From: Gammaproteobacteria bacterium
GTDB lineage: Bacteria > Pseudomonadota > Gammaproteobacteria > Methylococcales > Methylomonadaceae
Direction: 5' to 3'
DNA: 43,673 bases
Assembly: GCA_024277935.1 (NCBI GenBank)
Contig: JAJRUF010000260.1
Span: forward strand, 1 to 43,673
Shown: piece after piece, positions 1 to 9,114 of the stretch
Layout of the letters: each line of letters begins with the position of its first letter
Numbering within the stretch: the stretch's first letter is position 1
Notes under the pieces: generated by a model
Told to the model about the DNA's origin: nothing
The model's input: only the letters and a program-made list of their open reading frames with translations
Database searches by the model: none
Translations under genes and position numbers: made by a program

Positions 1-121
1 CTTAAAAGATGAGTATGGTGGACGTGTTGTTCGAGTGAAGGGCGCAACGAAAGTGATGTGTCACTTGATGTTTGGTATTTTGGCACTGACCAGCAACCAA
101 ATGATGTGCTTTCTTGAGTAG
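1..121 (+). mobile_element. Transposase C-terminal end, cut by window edge
   Basis: An open frame enters from the left edge (first complete codon at 2) and stops at TAG 119-121. It encodes 39 residues, including GGRVVRVKGATKVMCHLMFG and a tail rich in Leu and Met. That style, a basic strand followed by a conserved K-V-x-C-H-L-M-F-G helix, resembles the C-terminus of DDE transposases of IS elements. The family is not identified, and whether the gene is intact upstream cannot be seen. No clear terminal inverted repeat was found in the 214 gene-free bases that follow. Confidence 0.45.
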
Positions 122-335
122 AGCACTTTTTCATTAGCCAAGCAAGTAGTAAAAGTAACTTAAAAGTTTCAAGAACAGGATAAATATGCCCTAAATTTAG
201 AAAAAAACTAAAAAATAAGACTCAAGAACAGATAAAGACAAAAAAAGAGGAGATTATTTTTTTAAAAAATACGAATGAGAATTGTTCGCAAATATAGGGC
301 TGTGAAATTTGGAGTTTTGCAAGAGGCTCATTAGA

Positions 336-1745
336 TTAAGTTTTATGAGGTTTAAATGTTGCTAAAAGCATTTTATTGCTATCTTGGTAGTAAATTCTTC
401 CATCAACAGAGGTTCCACCACTTTTATTGATTACAATATCCATGCAGGATATTGGGGCATTTTTTTTGTTCACAAAAACACGATAAAGAATGGTATTTTC
501 ACCCTCATAGGTATTAGCCTTTGCTCGAAGGCTAGCAGAAGTTTTTCGGCTTCCTTTATCATAATTTTTTACGATTTGTATTAAAGGGTTTTTGATTACC
601 GTTGCATTTTCTTTAAGTATTTTTACTGGAGCCAGTGTTACCAAATTACCGTTAACGGTATTAGCCCATACACGACCATTCATTCCAGGTAGATAGTCTC
701 GTGTTTTATGTCTCTCACTTATTGTTCCCCCTGTTGCAAGGTTTTTAACTTTTCCGGAGACTCTTGCTGAATCATAAAAACAACTTGTGGCAGGTAAAAT
801 ACTCGCCTGTGCAGAGCTAATGATTTGTAATCCAGATGATTTTGGGGTCATTATTGCCGAAGGTGTCCATTGTGAAGTCGCTACCAATTTTCCACCAAAA
901 TCAATCTCTTTAGTAGAGAAACGTTTGTTTGTTTTATGCGTGGATTTTTTTGAATATATTTTTTGGCTTGGTTTTTTTGCTAGTGTTCCATGAACCAAGT
1001 ATTTAACATTAGAGCGTTCTGACTTTATTCGAGCTAATAAATCTTTTTTATTTGCTACTTCAACTATTTCAACACGGCGATTTCTAGCTCGACCTTTATA
1101 AGTTGTATTATCACCCAGAGGTCGAGATGCTCCTGCACCTTGGTAGTAAATATTTGCTGAACTAACCCCTGCCTGAGTCAACAACTGTCCTACGGCTCGG
1201 GCTCTACGTTCAGAGAGACTTTTGTTATACTCAGCGGTTCCTGTTGCATCAGTATGCCCAATCACCAAATAAAAAGCTGGCTTGTGAGTTTTACTATTGC
1301 GGCTCTCCCCAAAAACCCTTGCTATACTTTGCATCTGTCGTCGCCCAGACCTTGTTAGTGAGGCACTGTTACTTGAAAACATTTGGCTGGACTCAATGGT
1401 AGAAACTAATCCAGACTCGTTTTCACCCACAACAGGTTTTTCCTTGGCCGAAGAGTATAGTGTTTCCACTTTTAAATTAAGGTTTTCTTGGCGGGCTATT
1501 GCTTCAAGCTTTTTTTGGTGGCTTTGCCATATAGATCCAGCCAAACAACCGGTTGCTGTGCCTGCGCTGGCTCCAATTAATGCACCTTTAGCATTTCCAC
1601 TTGCTAAATACCCAAGGCCCGCTCCCGCTATTGCACCTACGCCGCATCCAACTAAAGTACCATAATCTCTTCCAAGGTTTGCGCAACCAGAGAGTGAAAG
1701 TATTAAAGCAATAGAGGTTAAACAGTGGTATTGTCTTCTCTTCAT
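336..1745 (-). CDS. OmpA-family outer-membrane lipoprotein with glycine-zipper segment
   Basis: The 469-aa protein starts at ATG 1745. The N-terminus is a lipoprotein signal with a lipobox-like LSLSGC, so Cys 21 would be lipidated. A Gly/Ala-rich stretch (about residues 30-72) looks like a glycine-zipper membrane segment. Residues about 120-230 form an OmpA C-terminal domain, with GHTDATGTAEYN, LSERRARAV and a closing NRRVEI, the region that binds peptidoglycan in this family. The last 240 residues carry no motif I recognise. It lies 42 bp downstream of the lemA-like gene on the same strand, so the two may be co-transcribed. The likely role is anchoring the outer membrane to the cell wall; the job of the long C-terminal extension is unknown. 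Confidence 0.85.
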   Translation of the reverse strand: MKRRQYHCLTSIALILSLSGCANLGRDYGTLVGCGVGAIAGAGLGYLASGNAKGALIGASAGTATGCLAGSIWQSHQKKLEAIARQENLNLKVETLYSSAKEKPVVGENESGLVSTIESSQMFSSNSASLTRSGRRQMQSIARVFGESRNSKTHKPAFYLVIGHTDATGTAEYNKSLSERRARAVGQLLTQAGVSSANIYYQGAGASRPLGDNTTYKGRARNRRVEIVEVANKKDLLARIKSERSNVKYLVHGTLAKKPSQKIYSKKSTHKTNKRFSTKEIDFGGKLVATSQWTPSAIMTPKSSGLQIISSAQASILPATSCFYDSARVSGKVKNLATGGTISERHKTRDYLPGMNGRVWANTVNGNLVTLAPVKILKENATVIKNPLIQIVKNYDKGSRKTSASLRAKANTYEGENTILYRVFVNKKNAPISCMDIVINKSGGTSVDGRIYYQDSNKMLLATFKPHKT

Positions 1746-1787
1746 AAGCGGCCTACAAATAAAATTGAATTTTTTCTTCTCTAGTTT

Positions 1788-2438
1788 TTATGATTTATCA
1801 TCAAGCTGTTTTTTCTTGGCTTCGTCTATTTTTTCTTCAACAATATTTTTGACTGTAGAAGCAGATTGTTTTACCGAAATGGCTGATTTCTTAACAGAAT
1901 TTGCCCCAGATAAAATAACTTCCTGAAGTGCTGCAGAATCATCTCGATTAAATACACTGACTTTATTGGAAAAATCTTCATCATTAATATCAAAATAGGG
2001 AGCGGTATCAAATGATAGTTTTGATGCAATTAAAACAGGAGGAAAAGAATTTCTATAGCTATTGTAGTCTTTAACTCTGGCATTATAAGCCTCTCTTCGC
2101 TCAAGAATTGATTCTTCAATGCTTTCAAGCTGAGCCATTAACTGCTGATATGTTGAGTTTGCTTTTAATTCCGGGTAATTTTGAGCAAGGGATAATACAT
2201 TTTCTATTGAACCTTGGTTTGCAGATAAGCTTAGATGTGTTAATTTTTCATGATCCCCATAACCTGAAGCAATATCAATAATTTGATTTGCTAAATCAAC
2301 CCTCTTTTTTAATGATGCCTGTAAATTAGAAAGGTTCTCTCTAATAGCTTGCATAAAGGATTGTAGTTTATTGTAAGACATAATAATCCAAACTAAAATT
2401 AATACTACAATCAATATAATCAAATAGAAAAAACTCAC
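1788..2438 (-). CDS. lemA: LemA family protein
   Basis: The 216-aa protein has one N-terminal membrane helix (about residues 3-19, very rich in Ile, Leu and Val). A long helical region follows with the LemA pattern: YNKLQSF near the membrane, then LKKRVDLANQIIDIASGY, AQNYPELKANSTYQQL and VKDYNSYRNSFPP. LemA proteins are membrane-anchored four-helix bundles of uncertain function. The start is GTG at 2438: the opposite strand shows an AGAGG ribosome-binding site about 7 bases before it, and no ATG fits better. The C-terminal 30 residues are charged and Lys-rich. The OmpA-like gene follows on the same strand. Confidence 0.85.
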   Translation of the reverse strand: MSFFYLIILIVVLILVWIIMSYNKLQSFMQAIRENLSNLQASLKKRVDLANQIIDIASGYGDHEKLTHLSLSANQGSIENVLSLAQNYPELKANSTYQQLMAQLESIEESILERREAYNARVKDYNSYRNSFPPVLIASKLSFDTAPYFDINDEDFSNKVSVFNRDDSAALQEVILSGANSVKKSAISVKQSASTVKNIVEEKIDEAKKKQLDDKS

Positions 2439-2580
2439 AAATTACCTCTTTATTATTTTTTAATTTACATGTTTTGCTAGCAAGAATCTGCACATGAAAT
2501 TTATTGCTTGATGAATTACTTTTTCTATAATACATCCAATGCTAATCATTAAGCAAATCTACAGAAAGAGCATTGATTAT

Positions 2581-2618
2581 AGAACCTTATGACTAGCCCG
2601 CTGGTTTTTTTAGGTTCT
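2581..2618. terminator. Imperfect stem-loop between SelO-like gene and lemA
   Basis: Arms AGAACCT (2581-2587) and AGGTTCT (2612-2618) are perfectly complementary and flank a T-rich interior. The structure lies just past the stop of the minus-strand SelO-like gene (2637). A T-tract precedes the right arm rather than following the stem in the needed direction, so a rho-independent terminator is only a possibility. Confidence 0.3.
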
Positions 2619-2636
2619 TTATTGAGAGACCACTAT

Positions 2637-4316
2637 CTAACGAAATATATCATGGTCAACGAGTTTTGAGGCAGAGAGTTCTGCTGCATTGCTAATTTTA
2701 AGCCAGGTACTATTTCCATTATTTATTTTTTCTAAAATCTCATTAGAAGCAAAGAACCGCTCTGAGTTATAAAAAAAGTCTTCTCCAGGTTCATTTCTTT
2801 CGGACAGTTTGATTTTCTTACTTCTCTGTTGCCAGCGGCTAATATCTTCTTTTGAGGCATTAAGCTCCTGCACAATTTTGGTTATTGAATGTTTATAAGC
2901 ATTTATATAGGGTTTAGCCTCTCTGAGGTGGCATGTGCTCCAATTTCGGTTTACTTTGAATAACGTTTTCCAAAGAACAGTAAGGTTGTCAAAATTATCA
3001 ATATGCTCAGCTGTTTGCGCTAAAATTTTTCTGGGTTCAAAAGCAGCCGGAAAAAATTTCCCTTGTTTGAATTTGATTTTTTTTGTGCCATTTAACTGAT
3101 AAATAGATTTCATGTTTTCATAAAAGGGCTCTTTGCTTTCAATAGATAACGAGTCAATTTCTGTTTTTGATAAGCCTATTCTTTGCAACCACCGGTAAGT
3201 AACTACTTGTTCAAATCGTTCATTGAATGATTCTAGATAATATTCAATAGACCTAATGACGGTTGAGTATTCAAAATGGCTTTTTTTAAGAGAGTCAACG
3301 AGAAGACTAAAGAGGTTAAAAAATTGCTCAGTTTGTCCCCAGATCCCGCCAAGTAAATTTTTACCTTCTGGCATATAGGAATAATTACTATGATGGGCAT
3401 CTATATAGACAAAGGTGGCAAAATCAATGGTTCCACCGCAAGAAGTTATATTGCCAAAGGTTGGGGAGCCATGAACGGCATGTACATCAAAATAAATGGC
3501 TGCATTTGAGGCTAAATGAGTGACAACAAATTCTAAATAGATCGGTATATCCTGAGCACTAACAGAATAACTTAAAGGTAGCCCCATATCACGTTTCAAA
3601 CCATACTCAAAAAGCTTCTTTAGCTGGGAGGCATTATCTGTAAAATAACAATAATGAGCAAATCTTAAGTGATTACCTGCACGAACAACAATTGCAGCTT
3701 TCTCGTTATCAATTTCGCGTAAAAACGGAAGTTCTATTACGGCTAAAACCCCGACAGCATTGATGCCATTTTGTTTTGCGGCGAGACTATAAATATACTC
3801 ATGAACAGCTTCCGTTAAACCTACCTGACCGTCTTTATGGTTTTCCTTAGGGTGGTTTAACCAGGCTAGTTCAGTCGCACCTGTTCCTTTCAATACCAAG
3901 TCTATATATTGTAAATGGTCTGGCTCAAGTTCGGTGATAATCTCTCCAGCCCATACAGCACGGCCATCACCTAAGGCACTACCTGCGGATTTATTTTCTG
4001 AATCTTGATAGCGGGTAGAAAAATAAGTTTTAAATTTTTTATGGTTAGCTTTATTCTGTTGATGAGGGTATTTAAACCAGGCAAAATTTTCCAGCATTAT
4101 TTGCTCAATTTCCCTGTCCGAATTTGGTAACTGAATATTCAGCTGTCTAGCCAAGTCTTTATTAAAAAGAACGAGGCGTGAGTTCGGGATGTGTTGCAGA
4201 TCTACGTCAATAAAATAGTTGTGCCCTAATGATCGAAAGGAGTGTTTGTTAGGTGAAATTGAGTTAAGGGAAAGGTTCTTTTTATGAGTGAATAAAGGAG
4301 GAGGTAAGTTAGTCAT
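2637..4316 (-). CDS. SelO/YdiU-like pseudokinase-fold protein, divergent, with altered catalytic Asp
   Basis: The 559-aa protein belongs to the SelO (YdiU) family, whose known members transfer AMP from ATP to Ser, Thr or Tyr of proteins. Family landmarks seen are GDGR (116-119), LVLKGTG with Lys 143, the Asp-Gly pair in KDGQVG, two spaced arginines in VRAGNHLRFAH (212 and 218) and TIDF with Asp 298. In typical SelO the catalytic segment reads HGxxNTDN; here it is HGSPTFGN (282-289), so Asn is kept but the preceding Asp is Gly 288. No terminal selenocysteine signal is evident. The start at ATG 4316 overlaps the end of the upstream esterase gene by 8 bp, so they are translationally coupled. It may be a sub-family with altered chemistry, or inactive. 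Confidence 0.7.
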   Translation of the reverse strand: MTNLPPPLFTHKKNLSLNSISPNKHSFRSLGHNYFIDVDLQHIPNSRLVLFNKDLARQLNIQLPNSDREIEQIMLENFAWFKYPHQQNKANHKKFKTYFSTRYQDSENKSAGSALGDGRAVWAGEIITELEPDHLQYIDLVLKGTGATELAWLNHPKENHKDGQVGLTEAVHEYIYSLAAKQNGINAVGVLAVIELPFLREIDNEKAAIVVRAGNHLRFAHYCYFTDNASQLKKLFEYGLKRDMGLPLSYSVSAQDIPIYLEFVVTHLASNAAIYFDVHAVHGSPTFGNITSCGGTIDFATFVYIDAHHSNYSYMPEGKNLLGGIWGQTEQFFNLFSLLVDSLKKSHFEYSTVIRSIEYYLESFNERFEQVVTYRWLQRIGLSKTEIDSLSIESKEPFYENMKSIYQLNGTKKIKFKQGKFFPAAFEPRKILAQTAEHIDNFDNLTVLWKTLFKVNRNWSTCHLREAKPYINAYKHSITKIVQELNASKEDISRWQQRSKKIKLSERNEPGEDFFYNSERFFASNEILEKINNGNSTWLKISNAAELSASKLVDHDIFR

Positions 4317-5022
4317 GTTTATACAAATAATTTAATTTCTTCTCAATTGCTTGGGTTATTTCAGATTTTATATCGGTAAATAGCCCTAGATGGCCACTTT
4401 CAAATTCTGTAAAAGTGACACAAATTTTATACTTTTTTAATAGGTTCACCGCTTTCTTAGCCATTGAAATAGGAATAACAGTATCATCTTTTCCATGATA
4501 AGCATAAACCTGAGTGTTTGATCTAAACCTACCTTTTCCTAGTTGCTCTTGAGTTAGCAAACCTGAAATAGGAAAAATATAAGAGTAACTATCACCATAT
4601 TTTACAGCCTGATAGTAAGCCATTGCGCCTCCTCCAGAAAAACCGAGCAGAATGGGCTGATTTACAGTGGAGTATTTAATGGTAAGCTGGTTAACAGCTT
4701 CACAAAAAGCGCCCCCGTATTCTACATATTGAGAGGGTGAATATGGCCAGACTCTACCGCATTCGTGTGAAATGGGTGCTTTAAATAAAATAATTCTAGC
4801 GCGGGCTTTAAACTCATCTAATGCCGTTTGGTAAAAGCTGTCAACAGTGTCACCATCACCATGTAAAGCTATCAGCATGGGTAAACAATCTGAGTGATTA
4901 GCCTTTCCTGAATATTTTACAGTATAACTAAATATTAAGTTTTTAATTGGCATACTATTCAACTTTGGATAGGGTAAGCTCACTATGGTTAAGTCGTGAC
5001 TGAGTGAAGTATATATATTCAT
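4309..5022 (-). CDS. Alpha/beta-hydrolase, phospholipase/carboxylesterase-like
   Basis: The 237-aa protein has an alpha/beta-hydrolase layout: an early strand ending LIALHGDGDT (oxyanion region), a nucleophile elbow GFSGGGAMAYY (Ser the likely nucleophile), an acid in YHGKDDTVIP and a terminal His in ESGHLGLF. Order and spacing resemble the short esterases of the phospholipase/carboxylesterase and polyhydroxybutyrate-depolymerase-like groups. No signal peptide is obvious, so it is probably cytoplasmic. It is the first gene of a minus-strand pair, overlapping the SelO-like gene by 8 bp, and is divergent from selU with 101 bp between. The substrate is unknown. Confidence 0.7.
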   Translation of the reverse strand: MNIYTSLSHDLTIVSLPYPKLNSMPIKNLIFSYTVKYSGKANHSDCLPMLIALHGDGDTVDSFYQTALDEFKARARIILFKAPISHECGRVWPYSPSQYVEYGGAFCEAVNQLTIKYSTVNQPILLGFSGGGAMAYYQAVKYGDSYSYIFPISGLLTQEQLGKGRFRSNTQVYAYHGKDDTVIPISMAKKAVNLLKKYKICVTFTEFESGHLGLFTDIKSEITQAIEKKLNYLYKHD

Positions 5023-5030
5023 GATACACT

Positions 5031-5059
5031 GAAAGTATAGAATATCTCGCCGTACTTTC
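5031..5059. promoter_or_regulatory. Inverted repeat in divergent esterase/selU spacer
   Basis: Seven-base arms GAAAGTA (5031-5037) and TACTTTC (5053-5059) lie in the 101-bp spacer between the divergent esterase and selU genes. The place suits an operator or promoter element, but no regulator is known and no clear -35/-10 pair was found. Confidence 0.3.
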
Positions 5060-5123
5060 TACAAAATTCGGCTAGTAAAATTTATTTTTATCATCAAAAC
5101 TAGCTGAGTTATAACTGAGTAAA

Positions 5124-6236
5124 ATGATTCAACAAGACACAGACGATTATCACAAACTTTTTTTGCAAGATATCCCGCTGATGGATGTCAGGGCTCCTGT
5201 TGAGTTTGATAAAGGGGCTTTTCCTAATAGCCAAAATATACCTATCCTCAACGACTTACAACGTGAGTCTATTGGTACACGCTATAAGGAACAAGGGCAG
5301 GATGCTGCTATTGCCTTAGGTTTAGAATTGGCTACACCCGAAATCCGCAAACAACGAATGATGCAATGGCAGCAATTTATCGGAGCGCACCCCAACGGCT
5401 ATTTGTATTGCTTTCGAGGTGGTCTGCGTTCACGTACGACTCAGGCATGGTTGAAAGAACAAGGGCTGGACTACCCCTTAATTAAAGGTGGCTATAAAGC
5501 CATGAGGACTTATTTATTACAACAACTGGAGGTGAGTGCACAACAACTCCCTTTTGTGATTTTAAGCGGTTACACGGGTTCTGGGAAAACACGTTTATTG
5601 AATAAAACTCGTTACCAAATTGATCTTGAAGGTTTGGCAAACCACCGAGGGTCGGCCTTTGGTTATGATGTGCATGATTTTCAACCCACTCAAATTAATT
5701 GGGAAAATCAATTGTCGATTGCCTGTCTTAAGTATAGAGATAACTTTCCACATGCGGGGGTACTTCTGGAAGATGAAGGCAAAAGAATAGGCCGTAATAT
5801 TTTGCCCGATAGTTTTATTAATAAGATGGCTTTGTCGCCCACTGTTTTTCTTGACTGTGAATTAGAGCAACGTGTGGCGATTATTTGTGATGATTATATT
5901 GATAAAAACTGGCCGCTCTACCAGCAGGAACATCAAGAGTTGGCCAATGAAAAGTTTTCTTCTTTTGTGCTAGATAATCTGGCACGCATACAAAAGCGTT
6001 TAGGGGGGGCGCGTTATCAGAAAATTAATAGCTCATTTACGTGTGCACTGAATCATTTGTTTGCAACAGGGGAAAGTTATTTATTTGCTGAAGGTATTCG
6101 CCTGTTACTGTTGGAGTATTATGACCCTATGTATCAATATCAATTACAAAAAAAACAGTCTAAAATTTTATTTCAAGGGACAGAACCTGAAATTCTAGCC
6201 TGGGTTGAACAACATCTAAAAACAATGAAGCCATGA
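5124..6236 (+). CDS. selU: tRNA 2-selenouridine/geranyl-2-thiouridine synthase
   Basis: The 370-aa protein has the SelU (MnmH/YbbB) two-domain plan. An N-terminal rhodanese domain carries LYCFRGGLRS with the active Cys at 96, and a P-loop domain carries GYTGSGKT at 149-156. The enzyme replaces sulfur by selenium at the wobble uridine of some tRNAs, through a geranylated intermediate, using selenophosphate from SelD. The start is ATG 5124 and the length is normal for the family. Its stop overlaps the start of the selD fusion by 4 bp (ATGA), so selenium donor and user are co-translated. No selA, selB or selenocysteine gene is seen here, so in this window the selenium branch serves tRNA modification. 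Confidence 0.95.
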   Translation: MIQQDTDDYHKLFLQDIPLMDVRAPVEFDKGAFPNSQNIPILNDLQRESIGTRYKEQGQDAAIALGLELATPEIRKQRMMQWQQFIGAHPNGYLYCFRGGLRSRTTQAWLKEQGLDYPLIKGGYKAMRTYLLQQLEVSAQQLPFVILSGYTGSGKTRLLNKTRYQIDLEGLANHRGSAFGYDVHDFQPTQINWENQLSIACLKYRDNFPHAGVLLEDEGKRIGRNILPDSFINKMALSPTVFLDCELEQRVAIICDDYIDKNWPLYQQEHQELANEKFSSFVLDNLARIQKRLGGARYQKINSSFTCALNHLFATGESYLFAEGIRLLLLEYYDPMYQYQLQKKQSKILFQGTEPEILAWVEQHLKTMKP

Positions 6237-8431
6237 AACACACGCCAATATTTAAAGACCTTATCTTAGTCGGCGGTGGCCACAGCCATGCGCTGGTTTT
6301 GCGTAAATGGGCAATGAACCCTCTCCCAGGAGTACGGGTTACCTTGATTAGTCCACAAGTTATGACTCCCTATTCAGGCATGCTCCCAGGGTTGATAGCA
6401 GGACATTATAGCTTTACAGAAACGCATATTGATTTAGTAAAATTATCTTTGTGGGGCAATATCCGTTTTATTCAAGATTGTGTAACGGCTATTGATGTTG
6501 AATCAAATACTTTAAGTCTTAAAAACCGCCCTGATATTGAATTTGATATTGTCTCTATTGATACGGGGTCAACACCCAGTCAACAGGTTGAGGGTGCGGC
6601 TGAGTTTTCCACGCCTGTTAAACCCATCAGTAATTTTTACCAGCACTGGGTTAGCATTCAGGAAAAAGCAAAACAAGGGAAGGTTAAATCACTTGCTGTT
6701 GTGGGGGGAGGGGCAGGTAGTGTAGAAGTTATTATGGCTATTGCCTTTAAATTAAAGCCCGTTAATTCAGCAATAGATTACCACTTGATAACGGCCTCGA
6801 GTGATATTTTACCTGGTTATAATGCACCCGTCATCAGGCGAGTGAAACAGCAGTTTGAAAAACAACAGATTACTATTCATAGTGCAACGCGAGTTGAAAA
6901 ACTCAGTGAAGGTGCGATTTATGGTCAGAATGCTGAAGTCATCCTTGCCGATGAAATTATCTGGTGTACACAGGCTTCGGGTGCAGGCTGGTTAAAGCAA
7001 AGTCAGCTGGAGTGTGATGATGCAGGTTTTATGAAAGTTAGGCAAACCTTGCAGTCTCTACAATACAACCATGTTTTTGCAGCAGGTGATGTTGCAAATA
7101 TGGTTGCAAATCCTAGACCTAAAGCGGGTGTTTATGCGGTAAGACAAGCAGAAACACTGTTTCATAATCTACGAGCGGCTCTGCTTAAGCAGCGACTGAT
7201 TGATTATAAGCCACAAGATGGCTTTTTAAGTTTACTGGCTTTAGGTGAGAAGAAAGCAGTAGGAGCAAAGTCACTGTTCAGCTTTTCTGGCGATTGGGTT
7301 TGGCGCTGGAAAAATGCGATTGATGTTAAATTTATGAATCAATTTCACCAATTACCCATCTTATCAATGCCCGCTGTAACGGAGCTTAATTCACAGCTTA
7401 TTGATGAGGAAGACAAGTTAGAACAGAATGATCCATTAAAACGATGTAACGCTTGTGGAGCAAAAGTAGGGGCTAGTGTTTTACAGCAAGTGTTAAATGA
7501 GGTTTTTGGTCCATCCTATTATCAACCTCAGGATGCTGTGAAGATTAGTGATCAAGCTGAGATAATTTATCAAAGTGTTGATGCGCTTAAAACACCCATG
7601 CAAGATGTTTGGTTGTTTGGAAAAATTGCAGTAAACCACGCCTTGAGTGACTTGTATGCCATGAATCTTAAGCCTGAATCGGCTCAAATATTGATTAGCT
7701 TGCCTTATGCGGGGCAAAATGTACAAAAGAGGCAGTTAAAAGTATTGATGCAGGGCATTTCTACTCAACTGGATTCTTTACAATGTCGCTTTCTGGGTGG
7801 ACATACTTCAGAGGCAAGTGAGCTTTCAGTTGGGCTAGTGGTTAATGGGATTCAGCAACAAAACCTATTTAATAAACAAGGCTTAAAACCAGGAGATAAG
7901 ATCGTTTTATCTAAACCGCTAGGAACAGGCGTGATACTTGCAGCGGCCATGCAAGCCGAATGTGATGGCGACACCTTTAATCAAGCGATTAACTCCATGT
8001 TACAGTCTAATGCCCAAGCCGCTAAGCTATTGAGCCAGTTAAATGTTCAAGCTTGCACGGATGTTAGCGGCTTTGGCTTACTTGGACACTTACAAGAGTT
8101 ATGTCTCGCTTCAAGGTGTACTGTAAAGTTAAACTTAAATACGATTCCATTATTGCCGGGGGCAGAGGCTTTGGCAGCAAAGAATATTAAAAGCAGTCTG
8201 TATTTTCAGAACCATAAAGCCTTTGTACAACAGAACTGGCCAGAACCAATCACTCAGCAACCGCGGTTTGATTTGCTGTTTGACCCACAAACATCAGGTG
8301 GTTTACTTGCTGGAATATCTGTCAAAGTGTATGCAGATCTTGATAATAGTTTTCATCAAAAATTTTATACAGTTGGTGAAGTAATTGCTAATGATGGGTT
8401 AGCTTCGCAAATTAGAATTGAAGAAAGTTGA
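6233..8431 (+). CDS. selD: Selenide, water dikinase fused to NADH-dehydrogenase-like flavoprotein domain
   Basis: The 732-aa fusion protein has two parts. Residues about 1-390 are a pyridine-nucleotide-disulfide-oxidoreductase/NDH-2-like domain, with GGGHSHA (14-20, FAD binding), VVGGGAGSVE (157-166, NAD(P) binding) and FAAGDVAN (283-290). Residues about 400-732 are SelD, which makes selenophosphate from selenide and ATP. The SelD catalytic segment reads CNACGAK: Cys 408 and Lys 411 match the essential Cys and Lys, while the second Cys of the usual G-C-G-C-K is Ala. SelD hallmarks LGGHTSEASE, KPLGTGV, TDVSGFGLLGHL and QTSGGLL follow. Such fusions are known in several bacteria; the flavoprotein part may supply reduced selenium. 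The 4-bp overlap with selU indicates an operon. Confidence 0.93.
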   Translation: MKHTPIFKDLILVGGGHSHALVLRKWAMNPLPGVRVTLISPQVMTPYSGMLPGLIAGHYSFTETHIDLVKLSLWGNIRFIQDCVTAIDVESNTLSLKNRPDIEFDIVSIDTGSTPSQQVEGAAEFSTPVKPISNFYQHWVSIQEKAKQGKVKSLAVVGGGAGSVEVIMAIAFKLKPVNSAIDYHLITASSDILPGYNAPVIRRVKQQFEKQQITIHSATRVEKLSEGAIYGQNAEVILADEIIWCTQASGAGWLKQSQLECDDAGFMKVRQTLQSLQYNHVFAAGDVANMVANPRPKAGVYAVRQAETLFHNLRAALLKQRLIDYKPQDGFLSLLALGEKKAVGAKSLFSFSGDWVWRWKNAIDVKFMNQFHQLPILSMPAVTELNSQLIDEEDKLEQNDPLKRCNACGAKVGASVLQQVLNEVFGPSYYQPQDAVKISDQAEIIYQSVDALKTPMQDVWLFGKIAVNHALSDLYAMNLKPESAQILISLPYAGQNVQKRQLKVLMQGISTQLDSLQCRFLGGHTSEASELSVGLVVNGIQQQNLFNKQGLKPGDKIVLSKPLGTGVILAAAMQAECDGDTFNQAINSMLQSNAQAAKLLSQLNVQACTDVSGFGLLGHLQELCLASRCTVKLNLNTIPLLPGAEALAAKNIKSSLYFQNHKAFVQQNWPEPITQQPRFDLLFDPQTSGGLLAGISVKVYADLDNSFHQKFYTVGEVIANDGLASQIRIEES

Positions 8432-8616
8432 AATAAAGCAGGTTCAGCCTGTCAATACTTGTTTTTTAGCTACCGTATTGGGTGTTCAATGTTCTTTAAA
8501 ATCAGCCATGGTAATAAATGGCTGTGTGTCTATAGCTTTACTTACTTTTATTGGTTAGGAAAAGAGAAATCAATTGCTCAGGTAGCTCAACCTCAACTGA
8601 ATTTTATCGTTATGCA

Positions 8617-9027
8617 ATGTTAAAAATATATAAGGTACACGATACCCTGTTTAACCTTTTCTTTATTATATTTATCTCCTTTCCTGTAGGGGCGGAAGGC
8701 GTTCTTGATAAATATACTACAAGCCAAAGGTATGGATTATGTATCAAAGATGCAATAGGCTCTTATGATTACTTAAGTTGTATTGAATCAGAGATTAAGA
8801 TTCAGGATAAGAGGCTTAATTTTAATTATAAAAAGGCAGTAAAGAACCTTTCTCAGAAAAGGAAAAATCAACTTAGGGATATTCAACGTACTTGGGTTAA
8901 ATATAGAAATCAAAAATGTTCTTTTTTCTATCACAAGCACAGTGGTTCTGGTGGGGTATTGGATATGGCAGAGTGCAGCTTAGAGGAAACGGTTAGACGT
9001 GCAGATGAATTAGGAGTGATTTTTTAA
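8617..9027 (+). CDS. Secreted LprI-like (DUF1311) protein
   Basis: The start at ATG 8617 gives 136 aa with a signal peptide (a hydrophobic stretch ending near PVGAEG). A further in-frame TTG at 8551 would add 22 residues that hide the signal, so it is less likely. The mature part has the DUF1311/LprI pattern: four cysteines (in RYGLCI, YLSCIE, NQKCSFF and MAECSLEE), a long charged helix and RDIQRTWVKYRNQKC. The Mycobacterium LprI protein of this family inhibits lysozyme, but most members are uncharacterised. It would act in the periplasm. No operon partner: it sits alone after the selD gene and before a gene-poor stretch. Confidence 0.7.
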   Translation: MLKIYKVHDTLFNLFFIIFISFPVGAEGVLDKYTTSQRYGLCIKDAIGSYDYLSCIESEIKIQDKRLNFNYKKAVKNLSQKRKNQLRDIQRTWVKYRNQKCSFFYHKHSGSGGVLDMAECSLEETVRRADELGVIF

Positions 9028-9093
9028 ATAACTAGCAAATATAAAGAGAAGGTACAAATTAAAAATAACAAAAATTAACTTTTACCTGCGCCC

Positions 9094-9114
9094 AGGAGGC
9101 TGGCTGAGAATAGG
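9094..9114. repeat. IS-terminus-like sequence, copy 1
   Basis: AGGAGGCTGGCTGAGAATAG resembles the repeat at 11698-11717 (TAGGAGGCTGTCCAAGAATA): both read AGGAGGCTG-x-C-xx-AGAATA. Such GGCTG...AGAATAG ends are common at IS termini. No transposase is linked to either copy, so they would be solo remnants. Confidence 0.35.

Noticed and set aside
1297-1665. A 122-codon plus-strand frame inside the OmpA-like gene.
   Set aside because: It lies wholly opposite a well-supported gene, has no ribosome-binding site and low-complexity Ala/Pro content, so it is an antisense shadow.
8503-8524. CAGCCAT/ATGGCTG hairpin after the selD fusion gene as a terminator.
   Set aside because: Only 7 bp, no T-run follows, so it could be chance; not listed as a feature.
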